Of a DNA stretch of 64,000 nucleotides, positions 29,517-38,554 are shown piece after piece. Location of the stretch: the NCBI RefSeq assembly GCF_019583405.1, contig NZ_SZUU01000004.1, positions 1 to 64,000 of the forward strand. Reading direction: 5' to 3'. Both the position numbers and the translations under genes were made by a program. Position 1 is the first letter of the stretch, and every line of letters begins with the position of its first letter. The notes beneath the pieces are model-generated. The model saw only the letters and a program-made list of their open reading frames with translations. It did not search any database and had not been told where the DNA came from. Source of the stretch: Bacteroides fragilis. GTDB taxonomy: Bacteria > Bacteroidota > Bacteroidia > Bacteroidales > Bacteroidaceae.

Positions 29517-30701
29517 TTATTTCATTATTAATTTGATTCTTTCCAGTGCTTCTGCCAACTTGGCGTCTTTGCAGCAGAGAGAGATGCGGATGTATCTCGC
29601 TCCGTTGCTTCCGAAAATAAATCCCGGAGTGATGAAGACGCATGCCTCCTGTAGCACTTTCTCTGTCAGTTCTTCTACATCGGCGCAACTTGCGGGGATT
29701 TTTCCCCAGAGAAACATGCCCACCTGCTTTTCGTCGTACGTGCATCCTAACGTTTTCATAATCTCTCCGGCCAGGTGGCGACGGTTCCGATAGTTTATAT
29801 TGTTGCCTTCGTACCAGGTCGAATCCGCTTCGAGTGCTTTGGCAGCTGCCAGTTGCATGGCACGGAACATTCCGCTGTCGATGTTGCTTTTCACCTTCAG
29901 AATCCATTGTACAAACTCTGCGTTCGAAGCTAACATACCGATACGCCATCCCGGCATATTGTGACTTTTACTCATAGAGTTGAATTCGATACAGCATTCT
30001 TTGGCACCCGGCACACTCAGGATACTGATCGGCTTATCGTTCAGGATAAAGCTGTACGGATTGTCGTTCACAATCACGATGTTCTTGCGGCGGGCAAACT
30101 CCACCAGGCGTTCGTAAAGTTCCGGTGTGGCATTGGCACCGGTCGGCATATTCGGATAGTTGGTCCACATCAGTTTCACGCGGCTCAGATCCATCTTTTC
30201 CAGTTCATCGAAGTCCGGCATCCATCCGTCCTCTTCTTTGAGGTTATAGTTCACCACCTCGGCACCCAGTATTTTGCTTAACGAAGTGTAGGTGGGATAT
30301 CCCGGATTGGGTACCAGTACCTGTTCGCCCGGATTGACAAAAGCGAGTGTCACGTGCAAGATGCCTTCTTTCGATCCGATCAGCGGCTGAATTTCTGTTG
30401 CCGGATTCAGTTCCACTCCATACCAGCGTTTATACCAGTCGGCAAAACCCTTGCGAAGTTCCGGTATGCCCACATACGGTTGATAGCCGTGTCCGTTCGG
30501 GTCGTGAGCATTGTTACACAGCGTTTCGATGGTCTGCTCCGAAGGGGGCATGTCCGGGCTTCCGATTCCCAGGCTGATTACGTCTTTACCTTCTGCATTC
30601 ATCCGTGCCACTTCTTTCAGTTTCTTCGAAAAGTAGTATTCGCTTACACCGCCCAGTCTGTCGGCCGGCGCTACCTTATACGTTTGATTTTCCTTCTGCA
30701 T
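29517..30701 (-). CDS. PLP-dependent class I/II aminotransferase
   Basis: The 394-residue fold-type I aminotransferase has the PLP lysine in NSMSKSHNMPGWRIGM (about 245) and an NYPNMPTGA block (about 177) typical of aspartate/LL-diaminopimelate-type enzymes. Position inside the Phe/Tyr operon argues that it transaminates phenylpyruvate and hydroxyphenylpyruvate, or prephenate. Its 5' end overlaps pheA by 26 bases. Confidence 0.9.
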   Translation of the reverse strand: MQKENQTYKVAPADRLGGVSEYYFSKKLKEVARMNAEGKDVISLGIGSPDMPPSEQTIETLCNNAHDPNGHGYQPYVGIPELRKGFADWYKRWYGVELNPATEIQPLIGSKEGILHVTLAFVNPGEQVLVPNPGYPTYTSLSKILGAEVVNYNLKEEDGWMPDFDELEKMDLSRVKLMWTNYPNMPTGANATPELYERLVEFARRKNIVIVNDNPYSFILNDKPISILSVPGAKECCIEFNSMSKSHNMPGWRIGMLASNAEFVQWILKVKSNIDSGMFRAMQLAAAKALEADSTWYEGNNINYRNRRHLAGEIMKTLGCTYDEKQVGMFLWGKIPASCADVEELTEKVLQEACVFITPGFIFGSNGARYIRISLCCKDAKLAEALERIKLIMK

Positions 30702-31521
30702 ATTCGCCTAATATTTTAAGTTCTTTCGTCAATGGAGTGATTGCTGTAATCGATTGTTTGTATCTCAGATAATCGTTGAAAGCCACATCTACGTAGAACT
30801 GGTATTCCCATTCCCGTCCGATGATAGGGAGCGATTGTATTTTTGTTAAGTTGATATTATAAAAAGATAAGATAGACAGAACCTGTGAGAGGCTTCCTTC
30901 GGAGTGGGGGAGAGTGAAAACGATGTTTGCTTTGTTGAGAACGGTGTTTTGTTTTCGTATCTCGTCCACCTGCCATGGATCTGCCACTACCAGAAAACGG
31001 GTGAAATTGTGTTTGTTCGTTTCTATGCCTTCTTGTAGTACTTTCATTCCGTACCGTTCGGCGGCGGCACGGGAACAGATGGCGGCATGTCCTTTCAGGT
31101 TTTCCCGTTTGATGATTTCAGCACTCAAGGCTGTATCTTCGGCTTCTACCACTTTGATACGCGGGTGTTGGTTCAGGAATTCCCGGCATTGCATCAGGGC
31201 GATCGGGTGTGAGTTCACTTCGGTGATGTCATTCCAGTCCTCTTCGGGCAGGCAAACGAAGCTGTGCGAAATGCGTAATTTGTATTCGCCGATAATTTGC
31301 GTGCCGCTTTGGCGCAACAGTTCGTTGTTGTGCAGCAGGCTTCCTGCAATCGTGTTTTCAATGGCCAGCATCCCGATTGTCTGACTATCTTTCCGGATGG
31401 CAGCAAACACATCTTCAAAGTTGGCGCAACAGATTAATTCTATCTCTTCTCCTTCGAAGTACTTGTGTGCGGCTATATCGTGATACGAGCCCAGTGTTCC
31501 TTGAATTGCTATTCTTTTCAT
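30676..31521 (-). CDS. pheA: Prephenate dehydratase
   Basis: The 281-residue enzyme makes phenylpyruvate. The catalytic domain is about 1-180 (IQGTLGSYHDIAAHKYF; the active-site TRF block is in NKHNFTRFLVV about 170). The C-terminal ACT domain follows (EGSLSQVLSILSFYNINLTKI). The usual Phe-binding ESRP reads QSLP here, so feedback inhibition may differ. The start is the ATG at 31521. An open frame 57 bases longer would translate the terminator hairpin and is rejected. First gene of the operon after the attenuator. Confidence 0.93.
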   Translation of the reverse strand: MKRIAIQGTLGSYHDIAAHKYFEGEEIELICCANFEDVFAAIRKDSQTIGMLAIENTIAGSLLHNNELLRQSGTQIIGEYKLRISHSFVCLPEEDWNDITEVNSHPIALMQCREFLNQHPRIKVVEAEDTALSAEIIKRENLKGHAAICSRAAAERYGMKVLQEGIETNKHNFTRFLVVADPWQVDEIRKQNTVLNKANIVFTLPHSEGSLSQVLSILSFYNINLTKIQSLPIIGREWEYQFYVDVAFNDYLRYKQSITAITPLTKELKILGEYAEGKSNV

Positions 31522-31540
31522 TCCTAATTGAGTATATGGT

Positions 31541-31575
31541 ATAAAAAAATCCCGCGTCCATGTCGGAGCGGGATT
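31541..31575 (-). terminator. Attenuator terminator hairpin before pheA
   Basis: On the reverse strand AATCCCGC (31575-31568) pairs with GCGGGATT (31555-31548), followed by seven T and lying 20-odd bases before pheA. The upstream arm can instead pair with GAGCGGGA inside the leader peptide gene (31638-31645), because TCCCGCTC is its exact complement. The two structures exclude each other, as in classical amino acid attenuation. Confidence 0.88.
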
Positions 31576-31617
31576 CATATTATTAGTTTCTCTTAATCTC
31601 AGTTCTTAAGCACCCTG

Positions 31618-31704
31618 TCACTTGATACATACAAACTCCCGCTCTACTTTCTGGCTAAAGTAAAAGTAAAAAAAGAAGTAATATGTAAAAGTGAATACGT
31701 TCAT
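31618..31704 (-). CDS. Phe/Tyr-rich leader peptide of the pheA operon
   Basis: This is a 28-codon open frame with ATG at 31704 and TGA at 31618. Residues 4-16 read FTFTYYFFFYFYF: seven Phe and four Tyr in 13 codons, with an eighth Phe later. A promoter -7 box lies just upstream and an attenuator hairpin just downstream. A ribosome stalled in the Phe/Tyr run would leave the GAGCGGGA segment (codons 20-23) free to form the antiterminator. Transcription into pheA, the aminotransferase, DAHP synthase/mutase and tyrA should therefore rise when charged Phe or Tyr tRNA is scarce. Confidence 0.9.
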   Translation of the reverse strand: MNVFTFTYYFFFYFYFSQKVEREFVCIK

Positions 31705-31736
31705 AACGTTTTGCTTTATTTCTTTGTTTCAGGGGA

Positions 31737-31744
31737 CAAAAGTA
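31737..31744 (-). promoter_or_regulatory. -7 element of the pheA operon promoter
   Basis: Reverse-strand TACTTTTG is an exact TAnnTTTG match, 32 bp before the leader peptide ATG. TTGC about 17 bp upstream may be the -33 element. Confidence 0.75.
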
Positions 31745-31834
31745 ATACTTTTCTTTTAAATGCAAGCAAAAAGCCACTTTTTTTTCATGTTTTCTTGCTT
31801 TTGCAGTATTAAACCGTCCTATGCAGCGGGCGGA

Positions 31835-32797
31835 TTACAATCCCAATACGTTTGGAGTAGTCTCTGCCTGCTGATTATTGAACTGTCCGTTCAGGTTCTC
31901 CCCCTCTTTCGGGTTCAGTTCCAGCGATTTCTTCATATCTTCTACTGAGCCTTCTTTGTCACCGTTCAGCAGTTTGGCACGTCCTCTTTCGTGGTAGGCC
32001 GCAGCAAAGTTCGGATTCAGCTCGATAGCTTCGTCAAACAACTCAATAGCAGCTGTCAATTTCTTCTGTGTGATAAATAGTTGTCCCAGATATAGGTAAG
32101 CTTGTTCGTTGAAAGGGTTCATTTCCGTCACACTGAGGTAATCGTTTTCGGCTTCTTCCTGCTTTCCGGTGGCTTCTTTTATTTTGCCACGTAACAGGAG
32201 GGCAGCTTCTTCGTCCGGATTCTGCGCAAGTATGGCTTCAATATCTTCCATAGCCTCTGCGAATTGCTGCATTTTGTACAGTGCTTCGGCACGAAGCAGC
32301 CGGGCTTCCGTGAAATCATCTTTCAGCACAATGGCCTTTGTCAGATGGGCAATGGTCATTATTCCGTTATCCAATCCATGATTGGCTTTACCTAACAGGT
32401 AGTGTGCCATTGCGTTACCCTCTTCCAATGCGATGGCCTTCTGGGCAGCATCGGCCATTTCCTGATAATTTTCTTGCATGAAGCACAGATTGGCCAGCGT
32501 CAGGTACGTGCTCGTCAGTTCCGGTTCCAATGCAATCATACGTTCCAGCAGTTCATGTGCTTTCACGAACTCTCCGGTCTGCATGTAAATCTGGCTCAGA
32601 TAGTTCAGTGTTTCGAAATCCTCTTCGATGGCCAGAGCTTCGTTGAAGCATTTAATGGCATAGTCCGGGCGTCCCATACGTTGAGCACGCAGGCCGTCAT
32701 ATTTAAATATCTCAAAGTTCTTTTTGGCGTTTTTCTGTTTTTCCCCCTCAGGGTTTTCTGTTTTACCTGAGAAAAAAGATTTAAAGAAGTTTGGCAT
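31835..32797 (-). CDS. Tetratricopeptide repeat protein
   Basis: The 320-residue soluble protein is composed mostly of TPR helices. The repeats are visible from about residue 30 to 305: RPDYAIKCFNEALAIEEDFE, GEFVKAHELLERMIALEPE, KKLTAAIELFDEAIELNPN. It has no signal peptide and a Lys-rich N-terminus. It is probably a protein-protein scaffold; partner unknown. Monocistronic and followed by the divergent-looking gap to the pheA promoter. Confidence 0.85.
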   Translation of the reverse strand: MPNFFKSFFSGKTENPEGEKQKNAKKNFEIFKYDGLRAQRMGRPDYAIKCFNEALAIEEDFETLNYLSQIYMQTGEFVKAHELLERMIALEPELTSTYLTLANLCFMQENYQEMADAAQKAIALEEGNAMAHYLLGKANHGLDNGIMTIAHLTKAIVLKDDFTEARLLRAEALYKMQQFAEAMEDIEAILAQNPDEEAALLLRGKIKEATGKQEEAENDYLSVTEMNPFNEQAYLYLGQLFITQKKLTAAIELFDEAIELNPNFAAAYHERGRAKLLNGDKEGSVEDMKKSLELNPKEGENLNGQFNNQQAETTPNVLGL

Positions 32798-32822
32798 GAT
32801 CGATGTTTTTTTAGTTTGGTTG

Positions 32823-32830
32823 CAAATGTA
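32823..32830 (-). promoter_or_regulatory. -7 element for the TPR gene
   Basis: Reverse-strand TACATTTG, 25 bp before the TPR gene ATG. No clear -33 box. It lies between recQ and the TPR gene. Confidence 0.5.
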
Positions 32831-32859
32831 GTAATTTCATCACATACCCTTACTGCTTT

Positions 32860-34764
32860 TCAGGAAGTTTTTTCGGTGAGCAACCCGTTCTCTGAACTTA
32901 GCAAGCCCTCGTCCAGCATAAACCGTACCACTTCGCCCAACTGTTCTTTATCTGTATTTATGTGCGAAGCTATCTCTGCCGGAGTCATCGGGTGTTCTTT
33001 CAGCAGGGTCGTTATTTGTTCCTTTAATTCGTCGAAGCTGCTTTGTGGCACGTCCGGTTGTGTGCGGTGGCTGAGGCAGACATCACATTGTCCGCAGTTG
33101 TGTTCGTTCTTCTCTCCGAAGTAGCGGAGCAACATCCGGCTGCGGCAGACATTCTCTGAAGTAACATACTCCACCATGGCATGAATACGTTTCTCGTAGC
33201 GCTCTTTCCTTTCTTCGTATACCGCCCGGGGAATCTGCAGATAATGCAAATCTACCCGTTCGCGCGTATATATAATGTAAGGTGTCTTTTTATGCGGAAT
33301 GTAGTCGACGATACGGCGCTTGCTCAGCATCACCAGCAAGTCGTAAATCTGCTGCCGGGTCAGTCCTGTGCGTACCGACAGCGTTTGTTCGCTGATGTAG
33401 GCGTAATCTGTAAAAACACCCGTGTAGGAGCGAAGGATCATCTGTATCAGTTTCTCCGCAGGCTCACCCATCTCGCGGAGTTTATACAACTCATCCCGGC
33501 GGATCGTGAAGATGATTCGTGAAGCATTGTCCTGTTCGTCGGTATATTCCAGGTATCCGGCCTGTGTGAGTATCTTCAGAGCACTGTCGGCAGGTACGGG
33601 GAAGTATTTGAATTTGCGGCAAAACTCTTCCAGACTGAAGTCATACATGCATCCCAGTCCGTCGCCCATCGCCATTTGATAGTGGTATTGCAGATGTTCG
33701 TACACATCTTTTATATAATCCTTATCCGGGAAAGTATCCGCAATGCGTTTGTTGAGTGTCGTTTTATCCGATTTTGCGTAGAGTATGACTGCGTATGCTT
33801 TCTGACCGTCACGCCCTGCTCGTCCGGCTTCCTGGAAATAAGCTTCGGGGGAGTCGGGGAGGTCCAGATGGATCACGATGCGTACATCCGGTTTGTCAAT
33901 ACCCATACCAAACGCATTGGTGGCTACTATCACCCGGCTCTCACCGTTTTGCCATCGTTTCTGGCGGAGATCTTTGGTTGCATTGTCTAATCCTGCATGA
34001 TAAAAGTCGGCAGTGATTCCTTCATTTACCAGTAGCTCGGTGGTCTCTTTGGTTTTCCGCCGACTGCGTACGTATACGATTGCACTGCCCTGTATCCGGT
34101 TCAGGATGTGAAGCAATTCTCCGTTTTTATTATCGGTGGAGCGGACAATGTATGCCAAGTTTTTCCGTTCGAAACTCATACGGAATACATTTTCCCGGCG
34201 GAAGTGGAGACGTTCCTGTATGTCTTTCACCACTTCGGGGGTGGCGGTAGCGGTCAGTGCCAGCACCGGAGCATCCGGCACCAGTTCTCTGATATCTGCT
34301 ATTTTCAGGTAGGCCGGACGAAAGTCATATCCCCATTGCGAGATGCAATGGCTTTCGTCCACGGTGATCATGCTGATTTTCATTGACCGGAGTTTGGCCC
34401 GGAAAATTTCCGTATCCAGCCGTTCGGGAGAGATATAGAGAAACTTATAGTCTCCGAAGATACAGTTCTCTAATGCCACTACAATCTCTTGCCGTGTCAT
34501 TCCGGAATAGATGGCTACCGCTTTGATTCCGCGTTTTTTCAGGTTCTGCACCTGATCTTTCATTAAGGCGATCAGTGGAGTGATGACAATGCACAATCCC
34601 TCTTTGGCAAGGGCAGGAACCTGAAAGGTGATTGACTTTCCGCCTCCGGTGGGCATCAGTCCCAGTGTGTCTTTGCCATTGCCAATGCTGGTTATGATGT
34701 CCTCCTGCAAATCGCGGAAGGAATCATAACCCCAGTATTGTTTTAAAATCTCTTGGTAAGTCAC
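32860..34764 (-). CDS. recQ: ATP-dependent DNA helicase RecQ
   Basis: The 634-residue 3'-5' helicase has Walker A GLMPTGGGKSITFQ (about 35), DESH box MITVDESHCISQWGYDF (about 136) and motif VI QEAGRAGRDG (about 313). The zinc-binding RQC part has its Cys set in CRSRMLLRYFGEKNEHNCGQCDVC (about 555). A winged-helix-like tail ends it, and no clear HRDC domain is visible. It overlaps recJ by 4 bases, coupling two recombination-repair genes. Confidence 0.94.
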   Translation of the reverse strand: MTYQEILKQYWGYDSFRDLQEDIITSIGNGKDTLGLMPTGGGKSITFQVPALAKEGLCIVITPLIALMKDQVQNLKKRGIKAVAIYSGMTRQEIVVALENCIFGDYKFLYISPERLDTEIFRAKLRSMKISMITVDESHCISQWGYDFRPAYLKIADIRELVPDAPVLALTATATPEVVKDIQERLHFRRENVFRMSFERKNLAYIVRSTDNKNGELLHILNRIQGSAIVYVRSRRKTKETTELLVNEGITADFYHAGLDNATKDLRQKRWQNGESRVIVATNAFGMGIDKPDVRIVIHLDLPDSPEAYFQEAGRAGRDGQKAYAVILYAKSDKTTLNKRIADTFPDKDYIKDVYEHLQYHYQMAMGDGLGCMYDFSLEEFCRKFKYFPVPADSALKILTQAGYLEYTDEQDNASRIIFTIRRDELYKLREMGEPAEKLIQMILRSYTGVFTDYAYISEQTLSVRTGLTRQQIYDLLVMLSKRRIVDYIPHKKTPYIIYTRERVDLHYLQIPRAVYEERKERYEKRIHAMVEYVTSENVCRSRMLLRYFGEKNEHNCGQCDVCLSHRTQPDVPQSSFDELKEQITTLLKEHPMTPAEIASHINTDKEQLGEVVRFMLDEGLLSSENGLLTEKTS

Positions 34765-36479
34765 TCTATCGGCATGATATCTTCAATCTGCAACTGTACT
34801 TCCCCTCGTTTGTGGGTGTTCTCCTCAATGGTGTAGCAGATATCAAATGAGCGTTTGGTTTTGATGTATCTTACGTGCGAACTTTGTCCGAAAGCGATTC
34901 CGTTCATCACGTTGTTCGATTTGTTATCTACCAGTTCCAGCTTGATATGTTCCTGATCGCGTCCGACCACTTTGCTTGTTCCATAATCGTACACGTGGTG
35001 TGTGCAGAACACTGGTTTCTGGTTGTCGGGACCGAACGGGTTGAATCGCTTCAATTCATTAAAGAATTTCGGAGTGATGTCTTTAAAGTCTATTTCGGCA
35101 TCGATGTCGATCACTGCACTGGTCTGTTCAGGCAGTATGTGTTCCGACACGAAACTTTCGAATCGTTCGGTGAATGCCTGTACATTTTCCACTTTCATCG
35201 AGAGTCCGGCAGCATAGGTATGCCCTCCGAAGTTTTCGAGCAAGTCGCGGCAATGCTCGATAGCTTTGTAAACATCGAAGCCGGATACCGAACGTGCCGA
35301 ACCTGTCGCCATGTCATCTGTCCGCGTCAATACCACTGCCGGACGGTAGTAAATTTCTGTCAACCGTGAGGCTACGATTCCGATCACTCCTTTATGCCAG
35401 TCTTCATTGTAAAGCACTATCGAACGGCGATCCACTAATCCTTCCAGCTCGGCTACAATCTTATTGGCCTCTTCCGTCATGCTTTTATCCAGATCCTTCC
35501 GGGTTTCATTGTATTGGTTGATTTGTCCGGCTTTCTCAAGTGCTGCCGAGAAATCCTTCTCAATCAACAGGTCTACAGCCTCTTTCCCGTTCTGTATACG
35601 TCCGGAAGCGTTGATACGCGGACCTATTTTGAATACAATGTCGCTCACCGTAATTTCTTTCTCCGATAATCCGCATACATCGATAATCGCTTTCAGCCCT
35701 ACGCTCGGATTGCTGTTCAGCTGTTTCAGTCCATGATAGGCTAAGATACGGTTTTCGCCCATGATCGGTACAATATCCGATGCAATGCTTACAGCGGTCA
35801 GGTCGAGCAACGGAATCAGATGATGAAACTCGATGCCGTTACTGATGGCAAAAGCCTGCATGAATTTGAACCCCACGCCACATCCCGAAAGATGGGTGTA
35901 TGGGTATGTATTATCCAGTCGTTTGGCATTCAGAATGGCAACGGCCGGCGGCAATACATCGTCCGGTACATGATGGTCGCAGATGATGAAGTCAATTCCC
36001 TTCTCTTTGGCATACGTAATCTCCTCCACTGCTTTAATTCCGCAGTCCAGCACAATGATAAGTCCTACTCCTGTCTCTGCGGCATAGTCAACTCCTTTTT
36101 TGGAAATTCCGTATCCTTCGTTGTAACGGTCGGGGATGTAATAGTCAAGGTTCGAGTAGAACTGTTGAATGAACTTGTAGACCAGTGCCACAGCGGTGGT
36201 ACCGTCCACATCGTAATCTCCATAAATCAGAATGCGCTCTTTCTTTCCCATTGCCATGTTCAGGCGTTCCACTGCTATGTCCATATCCTTCATCAGGAAT
36301 GGATCATGCAAATCGGGCAATTGTGGACGGAAGAATTTCTTGGCATCCTGTGCCTTTGTAATTCCCCTTTGCACCAAAAGTTGTCCCAGGACCGGGCTAA
36401 TACCCAGTTCCTGAGCCAGTGCCCGGCTTGTCTCTGCCTGTTCTTGTGTAATGGGTCGATAATTCCATTTGTGATTCAT
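34761..36479 (-). CDS. recJ: Single-stranded-DNA-specific exonuclease RecJ
   Basis: The 572-residue 5'-3' exonuclease has DHH-family motifs ILIYGDYDVDGTTAV (about 80), DFIICDHHVPDD (about 160) and a DHHA1 half with NFGGHTYAAGLSM (about 416). It processes DNA ends with RecQ, whose gene directly follows. Confidence 0.95.
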   Translation of the reverse strand: MNHKWNYRPITQEQAETSRALAQELGISPVLGQLLVQRGITKAQDAKKFFRPQLPDLHDPFLMKDMDIAVERLNMAMGKKERILIYGDYDVDGTTAVALVYKFIQQFYSNLDYYIPDRYNEGYGISKKGVDYAAETGVGLIIVLDCGIKAVEEITYAKEKGIDFIICDHHVPDDVLPPAVAILNAKRLDNTYPYTHLSGCGVGFKFMQAFAISNGIEFHHLIPLLDLTAVSIASDIVPIMGENRILAYHGLKQLNSNPSVGLKAIIDVCGLSEKEITVSDIVFKIGPRINASGRIQNGKEAVDLLIEKDFSAALEKAGQINQYNETRKDLDKSMTEEANKIVAELEGLVDRRSIVLYNEDWHKGVIGIVASRLTEIYYRPAVVLTRTDDMATGSARSVSGFDVYKAIEHCRDLLENFGGHTYAAGLSMKVENVQAFTERFESFVSEHILPEQTSAVIDIDAEIDFKDITPKFFNELKRFNPFGPDNQKPVFCTHHVYDYGTSKVVGRDQEHIKLELVDNKSNNVMNGIAFGQSSHVRYIKTKRSFDICYTIEENTHKRGEVQLQIEDIMPIE

Positions 36480-36681
36480 TTTATATATTGTTTTTTCTTT
36501 TTATCTGTTCTCAGATGCCGGAAGTGCATAACTTTCCAACAAGCTGTAAAAGTACGAAAAAAACCGGAAGTGAGGGGTATATACTGAAAAAAATAATTGC
36601 CATTGTCTGAGATACAAAATACTATTTGCGCACATTTTAGAAAGATATTACCGGGACTTCGAGGCTTTTATACCGATATGG

Positions 36682-37542
36682 GTGGGATGTCCGGGCATTC
36701 ATACGCCTTGGAAACGAGAAGTGATCTACAATGAGTATAACCAGCAACTTACAAATACGAAACAGCCTGTTTCGTATTTGGATGATGTTCCTTTATGCCT
36801 TCCTGTCACGCATTTGAGTTGGTCGCACAACATCGTATTGATGCAAAAAGTAAAAGACCTCAAAGCACGTAACTGGTATATGATTCAAAGTCTGAAAAAT
36901 GGTTGGGGGCGCAATTTTCTGATTGAAGCCATCAATCAGGATTACTACCATGCCCACGGGGCACTGGCTCATAACTTCGATACCACTCTCCCCGAAATTC
37001 AAGCCAAGCAAGTGAAAGAGACATTGAAAGACCCCTACATCTTCGATATGTTTACATTCACGGACGAGTATGACGAACGGGATGTGGAGTTGGGCTTGGT
37101 AAAACATATCGAGAAGTTCCTTGTCGAGATGGGAGCCGGGTTTGCCTTCATGGGCAGACAATACCACATAGAGGTGTCCGGCAATGACTTTTATATCGAT
37201 ATATTGATGTACAACGCATTTATGCACAGGTATTTAGTTGTGGAATTGAAGCGGGGAGAGTTCCAACCCGAATATATCGGTAAGTTGAACTTCTATTGTT
37301 CGGCGGTGGATGACATCCTTTGCCGGGCAGGAGACAACCAGACCATCGGGTTGCTCCTTTGCCAGAACAAGAACCGCATCATGGCGGAATACGCCCTGCG
37401 TGATGTGCATAAGCCGATAGGCATTTCCGATTATGAATTGGGGAAAGCGTTGCCCAAAGATATTAAGTCAGGGTTGCCTTCCATTGAAGAGTTGGAAAGC
37501 AAACTCAGTCGGGAGTTGGAGGATAACACGCAAAGTATATAA
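36682..37542 (+). pseudogene. Truncated DUF1016 / YhcG-type PD-(D/E)XK nuclease
   Basis: The 286 residues match the C-terminal half of the YhcG/DUF1016 family: LSWSHNIVLMQKVKD, GRQYHIEVSGNDFYIDILMYN, VVELKRGEFQPEYIGKLNFY and TIGLLLCQNKNRIMAEYALRD. The nuclease core (D..ELK) looks intact. The N-terminal domain of about 150 residues is missing. The same frame stays open upstream to 36574 with faint similarity (LERYYRDFEAF) but no ATG; the first usable codon is GTG at 36682. The likeliest reading is a 5'-truncated remnant; a short active protein cannot be excluded. No partner restriction genes lie nearby. Confidence 0.7.
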
Positions 37543-37598
37543 TTCAAATTTCGCAGGTTCAACTTGCCAGTTTCAATTTGTAAATATCACAAATATGG

Positions 37599-37629
37599 TT
37601 TGTTTATTCCAGAGATTTCTGTAAGTTTG
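37599..37629 (+). promoter_or_regulatory. Promoter of tag
   Basis: TTTG (37599-37602), exactly 19 bp, TAAGTTTG (37622-37629). It ends 24 bp before the ATG at 37654 and fixes that start. Confidence 0.8.
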
Positions 37630-37653
37630 TATTGTACTATAACTATCATAATT

Positions 37654-38226
37654 ATGCAAGATATAATAAACGGACGTTGCGGTTGGTGCGGGAGTGACGA
37701 ACTGTATGTGAAGTACCATGATCAAGAGTGGGGAAAATTGGTGACCGATGACAAGACGCTGTTTGAGTTTCTTGTATTGGAGAGTGCTCAGGCCGGCTTG
37801 AGTTGGATAACCATCCTTAAGAAGCGTGAGGGGTATCGCAAAGCCTTTTGCAATTTCGATGCTGAGTCGGTGGCACAAATGACCGATGAAGATGTTGAAC
37901 GGTTGATGCACTTTGATGGCATTGTGAAAAACCGTCTGAAAATCAAATCGACAATCACAAATGCAAGGTCATTTCTCGCCGTACAAAAGGAGTTCGGTAG
38001 TTTTTATAACTATACACTGTCATTCTTTCCCGACAGAAAACCAATAGTCAACAGTTTTCAGTCATTAAGTGAGATTCCGGTATCATCTCCCGAATCTGAT
38101 GCCATGAGCAAGGATATGAAAAAACGGGGATTTAAATTCTTCGGAACTACGATTTGTTACGCCCACTTGCAGGCCTCCGGATTTATTAATGATCATCTGG
38201 CGGATTGCATCTGCTGGAAGAGGTAA
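37654..38226 (+). CDS. tag: DNA-3-methyladenine glycosylase I
   Basis: The 190-residue base-excision enzyme removes 3-methyladenine from alkylated DNA. The N-terminal zinc-site motif is GRCGWCGSDELYVKYHDQEWG. Further blocks are FLVLESAQAGLSWITILKKR (about 32) and FKFFGTTICYAHLQASG (about 165). A longer frame from 37564 would cross the promoter and is rejected. Confidence 0.95.
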   Translation: MQDIINGRCGWCGSDELYVKYHDQEWGKLVTDDKTLFEFLVLESAQAGLSWITILKKREGYRKAFCNFDAESVAQMTDEDVERLMHFDGIVKNRLKIKSTITNARSFLAVQKEFGSFYNYTLSFFPDRKPIVNSFQSLSEIPVSSPESDAMSKDMKKRGFKFFGTTICYAHLQASGFINDHLADCICWKR

Positions 38227-38317
38227 ATAACAATATAACTATGTACAGTGGGAGAGGATATCTTATGCCTTTTGCCCGTTAACATTGTTAATGCCATTTT
38301 CCGATGGTTTTGTTCTT

Positions 38318-38367
38318 GTCTGCAAATAACAAGTCTTTTGCATTTAAAGAATTTGTTATTTGCAGAC
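38318..38367. repeat. Perfect 15 bp inverted repeat
   Basis: GTCTGCAAATAACAA (38318-38332) and TTGTTATTTGCAGAC (38353-38367) are separated by 20 bases, with an inner CTTT/AAAG pairing. It lies in the 330-base gap between convergent tag and the DUF4373 gene, which shows no gene. No T run follows on either strand, so it is not a standard terminator; it could be a protein or recombinase site. Confidence 0.75.
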
Positions 38368-38554
38368 GAAAAACGAACTTTAACTCTGTGTTAAAACAAA
38401 GCTTTTACTGACAGATATTTTGTACTTTGAATATCTTGTTTTTCAGTTTGTTAAGTTCGATCTTCACTTCTTAGCCTTACTGAAGGTCTTTGCGGGCTAT
38501 AACTGATATACTTGCTTTTTTATCAACTATAAACAGAGATCTTGCACTATCCGT

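Noticed and set aside
31522..31578. A longer start for prephenate dehydratase at 31578
   Set aside because: The added residues are encoded by the terminator hairpin itself and do not match the family N-terminus, which begins at 31521.
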